This document shows positions 8,276 through 15,900 of a stretch of DNA of 64,000 nt, in pieces. The stretch spans positions 1-64,000 of the forward strand of contig JAUHJS010000001.1 in NCBI GenBank assembly GCA_030412945.1, given 5' to 3'. Source of the DNA: Shiella aurantiaca (GTDB lineage: Bacteria; Bacteroidota; Bacteroidia; Cytophagales; Cyclobacteriaceae). The translations under genes and the position numbers were made by a program. The first letter of the stretch is position 1. Each line of letters begins with the position of its first letter. The notes beneath the pieces were generated by a model that did no database searches, was not told the DNA's origin, and saw only the letters and a program-made list of their open reading frames with translations.

Positions 8276-9235
8276 ATGGATAATCATCATCATACAATCA
8301 TATATCTGGATCAATTTGCAACCAGTGGAATGTTTGATTCTGGTCAGGTAACAAAATGGACTGAAATAAAATATCTATTAGAGCAAGGGGTTCTCACCAA
8401 AAAACTCTTTTGCCCCTTGTCTCCTGAACATTTCTTGGAATCCTCAAATAAATCGGAAGCCTATCGCAACGATCTGAATAAAGGATTTCTTCAACTTTCA
8501 GACAGATACGCTTTCAAAACTGAGCTGGAGATTACTTCTCAATTGCTTATCTCCTTGATCAGAAAGAATAACATTACAATAAACACCTTCCTTTCAAGGC
8601 TTAAAAATCAGGACATTCCTACAGATACAGAATGGAACGATCTGTCTTCTAAAACAAGGGAATTCAATTCAATGATCCAGGAAGCAACCACATTATCGAA
8701 TAGCATCAGGGATCAAGCCAGGCAGATCAAGTCAACCCCGCAGACAGAAAAGTTACTTTTTGAAACGTGCAGGAACCTGGTAGTAGGCAAGTTCATTGCC
8801 TGTCTTGAAGACCTTCTGAAAAATAAATTTATCAAAGTGAGAGGCGTTCATTTTGAATCACGCTCAGTTCCCAATTGGATAGATGCCATCGTATATCGAC
8901 TGGTGACCAGCCACAAGATCAATGAAAAGGAAATTCGATTATTGATCAAGCATTTGGAAAGGCATGGTTTTACCGGAATATCAACACTTGACACAAGAAC
9001 ATCTCTTTCTGCCTTAATCAGTGTGAAGGGCAAAAAAGAAACATCAAGTGACCAGTTAGATATTAGTAGAGTAGCGTCCAGCATACAGCTTTCCAATATC
9101 CTTTTAACAGATAAGAAAAGGAAGTCGGAGTTATTAGAATTGGAGCTTGATAAAAAATACAACACGGTTATTCTCTCCGGTATTCCGTCAGACCAAGATC
9201 GATTTGTCGATCTTTTACAAAGAATATTAGATTAG
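8276..9235 (+). CDS. PIN-like domain protein (predicted RNase), hypothetical
   Basis: A 319-aa protein that begins with a hydrophobic strand ending in an acidic residue (TIIYLDQFA, Asp12), as PIN domains do. Further conserved-type acids follow in CPLSPEHFLES (Glu51/Glu55) and near the C-terminus in DQLDISRVASSIQLSNILLTDKK (Asp about 262 and Asp about 279), the normal order D...E...D...D of a PIN-like active site with a long helical insertion. PIN proteins are metal-dependent RNases, common as toxins and defence effectors. The gene is bounded by non-coding C-rich DNA on both sides and has no partner antitoxin next to it, so a classical VapBC pair is not supported. The family assignment rests on my reading of motifs. 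Confidence 0.5.
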   Translation: MDNHHHTIIYLDQFATSGMFDSGQVTKWTEIKYLLEQGVLTKKLFCPLSPEHFLESSNKSEAYRNDLNKGFLQLSDRYAFKTELEITSQLLISLIRKNNITINTFLSRLKNQDIPTDTEWNDLSSKTREFNSMIQEATTLSNSIRDQARQIKSTPQTEKLLFETCRNLVVGKFIACLEDLLKNKFIKVRGVHFESRSVPNWIDAIVYRLVTSHKINEKEIRLLIKHLERHGFTGISTLDTRTSLSALISVKGKKETSSDQLDISRVASSIQLSNILLTDKKRKSELLELELDKKYNTVILSGIPSDQDRFVDLLQRILD

Positions 9236-9519
9236 AATATAAGCTATTCCGAAAGGAAACAAAACAAAGAGTGCAGCTAAGTTAGGCGGCCCCCGCAAGG
9301 CCAACCCAAATCAGGACCGTCAAGGTCAAGCCCTCCGGGTTTTTGAAAAAATCTCCACCCGCCAACTGTCGGGTCGTATTTTTCCAAAAAACCTTGACTG
9401 CCCTGTCCATGCCCACCTGAATCAAAGGCTTTCTCTTTTCTTTTTTTCCCTTTTTTCTTTTCTCTTTTGAAATGTGTGCGAAGCGCTGCGCAGCGAGCAA
9501 AACTTTAAATGCTCATGCT
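9236..9519. other. Intergenic region with long dyad and pyrimidine tract
   Basis: Non-coding. It contains a perfect 8-bp inverted repeat GTCAAGGT (9319-9326) / ACCTTGAC (9391-9398), extended outward by CAGG/CCTG after a small internal loop, giving a possible large stem-loop of about 90 nt. A pyrimidine run (about 9428-9468, mostly T) follows just before the DUF6943 gene. It could be an oriT-like or regulatory dyad of the element, or a leader; I cannot decide. Confidence 0.4.
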
Positions 9520-9942
9520 ATGCACACTTTTCAGATCAAAACTTATCGTGAAGGTTTCACCAGTTCTAAGCCTCACTTCTTCATCCTGTCCAAAGGTTTG
9601 AATGCGGGAAAGCCGCTCGATACCCCTTGTCCCAATTGCTTCGCCATCACCACAGAATCGGAAGAGGCACGGAACTTTTATTTCTGGCTCTCTTACGGTC
9701 TTTGGCAGGCACAGGCGTTCACGCCACACTTGACCGGTTCTGTTGTCCCATTCATCAGGATAGGTGATGCCAGAGCGGTATTGCTGGCAGGGCAGGAAAA
9801 GGCCTTGAAAGACCGTGGGAAGTACCTAAAGTCATTGGCACTCCTTCAGGACTTTGAGAAGAAAGCCAAGATTCTCCAAAAGCAGGTGGAGCTTGTGAAG
9901 CAGGTAAAAAGAGCAATTATGTTCCGGATCCTCCTGGAATGA
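9520..9942 (+). CDS. DUF6943 family protein of conjugative elements
   Basis: A 140-aa protein from the ATG at 9520 (MHTFQIKTYREGF). An upstream in-frame start at 9472 adds 16 unlikely residues. I recognise the family by SKPHFFILSKGLNAGKPL, the CPNCF motif and the FYFWLSYGLWQ...FIRIGDAR segment; it is common in Bacteroidota conjugative and integrative elements and has no assigned function. The C-terminal 45 residues are a basic, helical, coiled-coil-like tail. It stands alone on the + strand and ends at a terminator-like hairpin facing the convergent minus-strand set. It supports reading this region as mobile DNA. Confidence 0.7.
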   Translation: MHTFQIKTYREGFTSSKPHFFILSKGLNAGKPLDTPCPNCFAITTESEEARNFYFWLSYGLWQAQAFTPHLTGSVVPFIRIGDARAVLLAGQEKALKDRGKYLKSLALLQDFEKKAKILQKQVELVKQVKRAIMFRILLE

Positions 9943-9968
9943 AAAAAGACCCCACGAGGAGGCCTTTT
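9943..9968 (+). terminator. Terminator-like hairpin after the DUF6943 gene
   Basis: AAAAG is followed by an imperfect GC-rich stem (ACCCCACGAGGAGGCC) and ends in CTTTT, immediately after the TGA of the upstream gene. The A-run and T-run make it potentially bidirectional between convergent genes. The stem has two mismatches. Confidence 0.4.
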
Positions 9969-10005
9969 AATTGAGAGGAACACAAACTTTCCCGACTTGC
10001 GGGAA

Positions 10006-10215
10006 TCACATCCCCTTCGGAGGTGGATGTTTTCTTTTGAACCGTTGGAATAGCACCTTTAGCAGAATGGACACGGTAAAGCTCACTACCGCTCCAACAG
10101 CAGCTAATACACAGGTGTGGAGGATATCCCCGGAGCTGATATTCACCAGGACACTCAGCAACGTGCCTCCGGCAGTTCCTGCCTTCGTGCCTCCTCCACT
10201 TACCAGGTTAGCCAT
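10006..10215 (-). CDS. Small membrane protein (holin-like size), unknown function
   Basis: A 69-aa protein from MANLVSGGG (start 10215; a longer frame from 10239 adds 8 residues inside the upstream gene). It has a Gly-rich start, then one or two hydrophobic stretches (GGTLLSVLVNI and LHTCVLAAVGAVVSFTVSILLKVLF), and a basic tail KRKHPPPKG. Its start overlaps the end of the upstream 76-aa gene by 8 bp, so it is the last gene of a coupled four-gene minus-strand set. The size and topology resemble phage holins or small toxin peptides, but nothing specific identifies it. Confidence 0.5.
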   Translation of the reverse strand: MANLVSGGGTKAGTAGGTLLSVLVNISSGDILHTCVLAAVGAVVSFTVSILLKVLFQRFKRKHPPPKGM

Positions 10216-10438
10216 CTTTCCTGTCCGCTTTTGCACCATCCTCTACAGTCACCTGACTGACTGCAGTCAGTACCGTCCCACCTACGGTGAGATAGCCGCC
10301 CAGGGCAACTATTCCGGCCGGTAAACTGATTGGTGCTGCCAACAGAGCGCCACCAGCTGCCGCTAGTGCCAAACCCACGTTTCGGAGCACTTTGAAAAAC
10401 TTGGGTGTTGGGGCTTTCGCCCTTTCTATGATTGTCAT
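10208..10438 (-). CDS. Small Gly/Ala-rich membrane protein, unknown function
   Basis: A 76-aa protein. Residues about 20-60 form a very hydrophobic Ala/Gly-rich double segment (NVGLALAAAGGALLAAPIS and GIVALGGYLTVGGTVLTAVS), probably a membrane hairpin, followed by an acidic/basic tail. The start codon overlaps the stop of the DUF5675 gene in a 4-bp ATGA arrangement, and its own end overlaps the next gene, indicating translational coupling. I do not recognise a named family. Confidence 0.55.
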   Translation of the reverse strand: MTIIERAKAPTPKFFKVLRNVGLALAAAGGALLAAPISLPAGIVALGGYLTVGGTVLTAVSQVTVEDGAKADRKDG

Positions 10439-10851
10439 ACGCTTTTTGCTTTTTGAATATTGAGAAATACACTTTCGCCTCTTTCCATGGCCTCAAACAC
10501 AAGTGTTTTCAGCCTGGAATCGGCAGTTTTGGAATCCGTCCCTTTACCTGGACCGATGACCTTTGAAACCGGGGCTATACAGCCCTTCAGTTCCTTCAGG
10601 GCGTCATTGGCAGGGTGAAAAAGGATGCCGCTTCTATTGGGTACATTTTTCACCAGCAAATGCCAGCCCCGTTTATCGGTGTATCGCTTTACAAGCTCAT
10701 ACCTCCCTTCCGGGATGCTCGATACCATCCGCTGGTTTTCCCTCCAGGGAAGCTCGATGGTGGAGCAGACCAGCTGCTCACCATCACAGAGCTTTCCGTT
10801 GGTTCCCTCCGGATAATAGCTTCTTGTGAGAATCAATTCCATCCGAACCAA
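10435..10851 (-). CDS. DUF5675 family protein
   Basis: A 138-aa protein (or 135 aa from MELILTR at 10842). I recognise DUF5675 by the order of motifs: LTRSYYPEGTNGKL, CSTIELPWRENQ, SIPEGRYELVKR, then GILFHPAN and LKGCIAPV. The family is frequent in Bacteroidota prophage- and element-associated loci, often near small membrane proteins. The HPAN and GCIAPV segments give it some resemblance to peptidoglycan-acting folds, but no activity is established to my knowledge. It starts 2 bp after the upstream gene and overlaps the downstream one by 4 bp. Confidence 0.75.
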   Translation of the reverse strand: MVRMELILTRSYYPEGTNGKLCDGEQLVCSTIELPWRENQRMVSSIPEGRYELVKRYTDKRGWHLLVKNVPNRSGILFHPANDALKELKGCIAPVSKVIGPGKGTDSKTADSRLKTLVFEAMERGESVFLNIQKAKSV

Positions 10852-10853
10852 AA

Positions 10854-11627
10854 TTAGGTTTGCTGAACTGCAGGAGCACCATCAATAGCCACCAACGCCA
10901 GGGCGTTGTAGGAGCCGTTTTTTAGTGGGTAGAAGCTACCGTTCACTTCCTGATAGAACTCCACACCAAAAACCAGCATTAGTGCCTTGGTACTGTTTGC
11001 AGGCAAACCATTGGACAGGTTCACCGCAGCTTCCGCCTGTGGCCCGATTTCAATCTCTCCACTTTCAGAAGCAACCAGGGTGAAGTCATCGGCCTCAAAA
11101 TCAATCTCCACCGCAGCAGATACAAATTTCAGGTGCGTAGCACCTTGAGGCGCAGCAATGGTATTTTGGGGAACAAAGCCCGGCACATTGACTACAGCTT
11201 CACCAGTAGCTCTGTCAATACTTGCGTCAAATGGCGCATATATTGTAGCTCCCAGACGGCCATTTGCATTGAATTCAAAGCCCTGCAAAAGCTCCAGCTC
11301 ACCATCGAGAACGTTCCGTTCTCCACGGGCACTGGTTGCATCCGCTTTGATCACCTTCACCATTTCTTTGGTCAGTCTGGAGGTCAACCGACTGTCAGAG
11401 GTACGCAGAAGTAGCGGCCTAAAGGCCGTTCTCAAAGTCCGTCCGGCTGCACCGGCACGGCCAAACTCAGCACCGTTTTCACGGGTACGCTGAAAAGCCG
11501 GATCATTCTGGATCCGGTCTTTGTCCACCCCACCCTTTTCCCGGGCCAGGTAGCCATCTTTCGTTTTGTAAAAGGACATGTCACCGACTTTGCCCTTCAA
11601 CTTGATAATCCCAGCTTGTCTTGCCAT
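10854..11627 (-). CDS. Conserved hypothetical protein, first gene of the DUF5675 set
   Basis: A 257-aa protein with no signal peptide. The N-terminus (MARQAGIIKLKGKVGDMSFYKTKDGYLAREKGG) is a pattern I associate with a family found beside DUF5675 in Bacteroidota; the rest is a charged helical middle (RLTSRLTKEMVKVIK) and a beta-rich C-terminal half. It could be a structural or capsid-like subunit of a small cryptic phage-like unit, given the lysis-sized neighbours, but nothing in the sequence proves that. It heads the minus-strand set and faces a small + strand gene across 190 bp that should hold both promoters. Confidence 0.55.
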   Translation of the reverse strand: MARQAGIIKLKGKVGDMSFYKTKDGYLAREKGGVDKDRIQNDPAFQRTRENGAEFGRAGAAGRTLRTAFRPLLLRTSDSRLTSRLTKEMVKVIKADATSARGERNVLDGELELLQGFEFNANGRLGATIYAPFDASIDRATGEAVVNVPGFVPQNTIAAPQGATHLKFVSAAVEIDFEADDFTLVASESGEIEIGPQAEAAVNLSNGLPANSTKALMLVFGVEFYQEVNGSFYPLKNGSYNALALVAIDGAPAVQQT

Positions 11628-11817
11628 ATCATTTGAATTTTGATTTGTTGCTTCGTTGCAACTCTTCGAAAATCCGATAATTACGAAGGGCAGACAAAAA
11701 ACAGGTTCCGGTTAGGAACATTGAATACCGTTTATTCCGAATGGTTCAAAATGAACTGCCAATGGCATTCCGTATATTTACAGTACACCAAAAGCATACA
11801 TGAAGTATAGATAAAGT

Positions 11818-12018
11818 ATGATCGAAACTAAACGAGCCTGTATTTATCCAAAAGACGTGCAGCGGATCACTGGCAAGAGTGAACGATACGGCAGGAAGCT
11901 CCTTAACAGGATTAGGGAGGAGCTTGCTAAAGAGTCACACCAGTTCGTGAGCGTAAACGAATTTTGCGAATTCACTGGCCTTGCACCGTCCATTGTAGAG
12001 CGCTACATCACCGATTGA
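11818..12018 (+). CDS. Small DNA-binding-like protein, hypothetical
   Basis: A 66-aa protein. It has two helix-turn-helix-like stretches: IYPKDVQRITGKSERYGRKLL and a second, FCEFTGLAPSIVERYI. The family of short proteins with this layout is common in Bacteroidota mobile regions; function unknown. A TATATTTA box (about 11773-11780) lies 38 bp upstream and resembles the Bacteroidota -7 element TAnnTTTG. It is divergent from the DUF5675 set and might regulate it (inference from layout). Confidence 0.55.
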   Translation: MIETKRACIYPKDVQRITGKSERYGRKLLNRIREELAKESHQFVSVNEFCEFTGLAPSIVERYITD

Positions 12019-12123
12019 CCTTGCCAGATGAAGGCAGTCAAACGGCACTAAAATCTATCGCCAGTTACCAATAAAATTTAGCACTTTTTGCCACGATTTG
12101 AACCCAAAAAGCAGGCTTTTTTG

Positions 12124-12131
12124 TATATTTG
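12124..12131 (+). promoter_or_regulatory. Candidate -7 promoter element of the structured RNA
   Basis: TATATTTG matches the Bacteroidota -7 consensus TAnnTTTG. The nearest TTTG (12097-12100) is 23 bp upstream, slightly farther than usual for the -33 element. Confidence 0.4.
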
Positions 12132-12135
12132 TAAA

Positions 12136-12302
12136 GGTTTCGGAGTTCACCAAATGCACTCAAACCAGTTCGGATAAATTGAGAACTGAACGGTGAACCC
12201 GCTGAAATTACGTTTTGTAACTTACTGATAAATAAAGATTTGCACGGGGTGGTTGTAATCCTGCCACCCCGACTTAGAAGCCAGCAGCAATGTTGGTTTT
12301 TT
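12136..12302 (+). ncRNA. Candidate structured small RNA with intrinsic terminator
   Basis: About 165 nt without coding potential but with strong nested pairing. An outer stem GTTCACC (12145-12151) / GGTGAAC (12192-12198) encloses an inner stem CAGTTC (12166-12171) / GAACTG (12183-12188). Then comes an 8-bp hairpin CGGGGTGG (12245-12252) / CCACCCCG (12264-12271), and last a terminator hairpin with a GCAA loop and T-run. A TAnnTTTG-type box (TATATTTG, 12124-12131) lies where a start near 12138 would be expected, with a TTTG 23 bp further upstream. The family is unknown; the 3' hairpin faintly recalls a tRNA T-arm, but no tRNA body is present. Confidence 0.45.
12281..12302 (+). terminator. Intrinsic terminator with GCAA tetraloop
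   Basis: The stem CCAGCA (12281-12286) / TGTTGG (12291-12296) has one G-T wobble and a GNRA-type loop GCAA, and is followed directly by six T. It has no ORF upstream within 260 bp, which points to a non-coding transcript. Confidence 0.55.
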
Positions 12303-12340
12303 CTGTTTTATACCTTTTTCATTTGGGATGTGGAGGTTGC

Positions 12341-12395
12341 TATTCGACATTTGCAATGTCGGATACATATCGTAGGGTTTGCAACCCGTAACTCA
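12341..12395. repeat. REP-like double palindrome, copy A
   Basis: Two short hairpins lie in series: CGACATT-tgc-AATGTCG (12345-12361) and GGGTT-tgc-AACCC (12375-12387). The same arrangement, about three quarters identical over 55 bp, recurs at 52234-52285. This is typical of REP sequences mobilised by RAYT proteins in Bacteroidota. Confidence 0.6.
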
Positions 12396-12496
12396 GTTTA
12401 TTGAGCCCAAATTCAACATTCGCCAAAGTATTTATATACTCCAGCAGACCTGTTGGCTTTTTTGTTTCTTACCCCGTTGGTGCTAGCTTTACGCGT

Positions 12497-12748
12497 ATGT
12501 TTGAAACCCATCATTTTTCAAAAACACTCGATGAAGAGGTGTTTGATACCTGGCTTAGCAAAGGACGAGAAAGCAAAATTGGTTATTCGTATCTATTGGT
12601 TATTTGGGATACATGGGAAGAAGACTATAAACCAAAGTATTTTGAAAATAGAAACGAGCTATTGGGCTTTTGTAACTCCGTAAGTCCCTCAGAAGTGATG
12701 GTAGCAGCTTATGATTTGTACTCTGAATCCAAAATCAGTATGGAGTAG
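12497..12748 (+). CDS. Short hypothetical protein
   Basis: An 83-aa protein from the ATG at 12497 (MFETHHFSKTLDEEVFDTWLSK). An open frame continues upstream to a TTG at 12401, but that part overlaps the flank of the REP-like repeat and is poor in protein character. The sequence is acidic and aromatic-rich with no signal peptide or membrane segment. I do not recognise a family; it has the size and charge of an immunity or antitoxin protein, or it may be the 3' remnant of a longer gene interrupted by the upstream repeat. It precedes the large operon by 231 bp. Confidence 0.35.
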   Translation: MFETHHFSKTLDEEVFDTWLSKGRESKIGYSYLLVIWDTWEEDYKPKYFENRNELLGFCNSVSPSEVMVAAYDLYSESKISME

Positions 12749-12890
12749 TGGCTTGTTAATATTTCGATAAGGAGATTTCCGAAAGAGTGCAATCGCATCG
12801 AGAAGGGTAAGTGACTTCAAAAATTATTAAACAGAAGACACCTGTGTGCACCCTTTAAATGCATTCGAAAAACTATATTCTATCTAGTTT

Positions 12891-12898
12891 TATTTTTG
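12891..12898 (+). promoter_or_regulatory. Possible -7 element for the large surface operon
   Basis: TATTTTTG fits TAnnTTTG and lies 82 bp before the first gene of the 35-kb operon, in an AT-rich spacer. No clear TTTG -33 partner is visible, so confidence is low. Confidence 0.25.
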
Positions 12899-12979
12899 TT
12901 TTAGCACAACTATTTTAATCTTTGTCGATAGTTTGCTATAATAGTATCAACCTCTATTTAAAGAAAGCTTAAAACCTAA

Positions 12980-15900
12980 ATGACGATTCGGTATTTAGCC
13001 CTACTTTTTGGGCTTTTGCTGTTCAATTGTGCACTTGTTGTTGCCGGAGCAGTAAAAAACAAAAAAGAACTGGCTATCCACAGGATTCAGCCTAAAACCT
13101 ATCAGTGGACCGTTCATGATGCCGCTATCCCCCAACGCGCTATTCAGAAACAAAAAAACGCTCATGCCTCGCATTTTGCGCTAGAAGCTTATAGGGTTTT
13201 TCCTAGTGAAATGCATGCTGTCAGTTCACTAGCAGATGTGAGAGATGCGTTGGATTTTTCGCCTCCCGACCCTGTCGATTCTATCCGCTATTTTATCAAT
13301 AGGGCCAATTCGCTTTTTCATAAAGTGAAGGATGATAATCGTTTTACTGATATTATCAATGCCCAAGTAGCGAGGGATTTGCCCATTGGAATCAGAAAGG
13401 AAATTGGTGGAATTGAATACATAATCATCATTGACAAAATCTATTTTGAGCGGGACGGTGCCTATATCGATGCGTTCATGAGCCTAGAAGTCCCCAATTC
13501 AGTCAACCGCCTTACTTTTATGGGCAAGCGGATCAAGTTTAGCCAAACGGCCGGAATCGAGGGAGTGGCTACGGTATATCTGCTGGACGATTATGTAGTC
13601 AAGTTTAACAATCAAAGCCTAATACGCTTCAAAAAAGCCGATATGGCCTCAGGCACTGTGGCAAAATGGGATTGCTTTGGTTTCAAAGAATTGACCATAG
13701 ATGCAGAAATAGAATTTTCGCGGGACTGGATACGCCCTGTGGATGGGCAAGGGGAGGAGTTGAGTACGGGAAGGGTAATTGCTTCGTTTGCCTCTACCAT
13801 TACAGATTGGAACAACCTGATTGCCGAGGTAAACATTCCTGATTTTAAGCTAAGCTCATTGCAAAGTGCTTCTTTTCGGGTAGAAAGGGCCGTATTTGAC
13901 TTTAGTGACCTTCAAAATGCGTCCACTATGTCTTTTCCGGCAAGTTATCCTTCCGATTACCATGCGGGTGGAGCAAATGCCAAACTATGGCGTGGTGTAT
14001 TTTTAGAACGCCTTTCGGTACGTTTGGCCTCCCAGTTTGATGCCAAAGAAGGTGGGGAACCCACCATTATTCAAGCGAGTAATGTACTACTGGACAACAC
14101 CGGATTCAGTGGACTTATTCAGGCGCGTGAGGTATTGAGTATAGATAAAGGCGATGCTTCTGGTTGGGCCTTCTCAGTAGATTCGTTATCGATTCATTTG
14201 GTTTCCAATCAGTTAGTGGAGGCCAACTTTAAAGGAGCCATTGAAGTGCCAATTGCCAAGGAGCAGAAGAACTTTAGTTATTCGGCTATTATTGATCCTG
14301 AAAACCACTATTACTTTACCATTGCAACTGACGAATCCATAGAAACTAATCTTTGGGCGGCTGAACTCACCTTATATGAATCCTCTACTTTAGAAATAGG
14401 GGTGATTGATAAAAAATTTAAACCCAGGGCTACTCTTCATGGTCAAATGACCATAGATGCACCTTTGGCGGAGGGGAGTGAAACTAAACTTTCCCTTGCC
14501 CAAATCGATTTTGAGCATTTACAAATCAGCACGGAGGCACCCTACATTACCGTGGGAGCCTTTGCCGTGGGTTCTGAATCGGCCCAACAAAAACTGGCAG
14601 CCTTCCCCATCAGTATTTCAGAGGTGGGCATTAGCCGAAGCAACAATGTATATTCATTGGACTTGCGTATTCATGTGAATTTATCGAAATCCGAAGATTC
14701 TGGTTTTAGTGCTGAGACTTCCGTATCGGCTCGCGCATCTTATGACCCCAACCGGCAAAGAAAACTTCAGCTAGAGGAAATTCTAATAAATGAGGCCATT
14801 GTAGATGTAGACAATGGTGCTTTTGCGCTACGAGGTTCAATTTTCATATACCGAGATGACCCTACGTATGGAAAGGGCTTCCAAGGGAGTATTGAAGCCA
14901 CCTTCACGCCCGGCCTCACGGTGGAAGCCAATGCTATCTTTGGTAATACCGGAACGTATCGGTATTGGTACGTAGATGCCCTCGCAGGTTTTGAGACGGG
15001 AATAGTGATTTTCCCCGGCTTTGCCATTTATGGTTTTGGCGGAGGAGCCTATTACCATATGCGGCAGGCAGGGTTTGATACAAGCAATAAAACCTATATT
15101 GGCAAAACGACCTCTGGGATAGTCTATGAGCCCCATGAGGAAACGCATCTGGGCTTAAAGGCCTCCGTGAACATCGGTACGCACCCCAGTGATATGGCCT
15201 TTAACGGGAGTGCCACTTTCGAAATCAGTTTTACCCAAAGTGGCGGTATCCAACAAGCCTCTTTCTTGGGCGAGGCCTTCATGATGACCCCCGCATTAGA
15301 CAAAAGTATAGGTGACCTTAAAGAAAAATGTAAGGCGCTGTCCGAAAATCTTGAAACCGATGAATCCAAGCCATTGGATGCGGCCAATGGCGCCTCCATT
15401 TATGCACGCCTTTATGTACTTTTCGATAATGCCAATAATACCCTCCATGGCAATATGGATGTATATGTAAACGTGGCGGGTGGCGCTATGAAAGGAATAG
15501 GAGAAAACGGCAGAGCCGGGAATATGGTGATGCATTTCTCCCCATCAGTGTGGTACGTGTACATAGGTAATCCTGACGATAGAGTAGGCCTCAATATGCT
15601 TGGTTTATTCGAAACGGGCAGTTATATGATGGTGGGCAATAGCATTCCGGGAAGTCCGTCTCCACCTGACAAGGTAGGAGCTATATTGGGCCGCGATGAC
15701 CTCAATGCCATGCGCGACTTGAACGCCCTAGGCAATGGAGCCGGATTTGCTTTTGGTTCCTATATGGCCATCAATACGGGCGACCTTAATTTCCTTATGT
15801 TCTATGCCAAGTTTGCAGCGGAAGTGGGCTTTGATATCATGCTGAAAAACTATGGCGAAGGTACGCGCTGCGCAGGAAGTGATAGCCCCATTGGGATAAA

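Noticed and set aside
7458..8283. Overlapping ORFs on both strands (up to 177 codons) in the C-rich stretch
   Set aside because: They overlap each other in several frames, are Ser/Cys/Arg-rich without recognisable domains, and are explained by the skewed stop-poor composition.
9282..9500. A 72-codon minus-strand ORF
   Set aside because: It reads through the T-rich tract as a poly-Lys stretch and lies over the dyad; no sign of selection as protein.
12241..12275. tRNA-like T-arm (GGTTGTAATCC) and possible att site
   Set aside because: No anticodon or D arm can be folded upstream, and no integrase is nearby; the hairpin is better read as part of the structured RNA.
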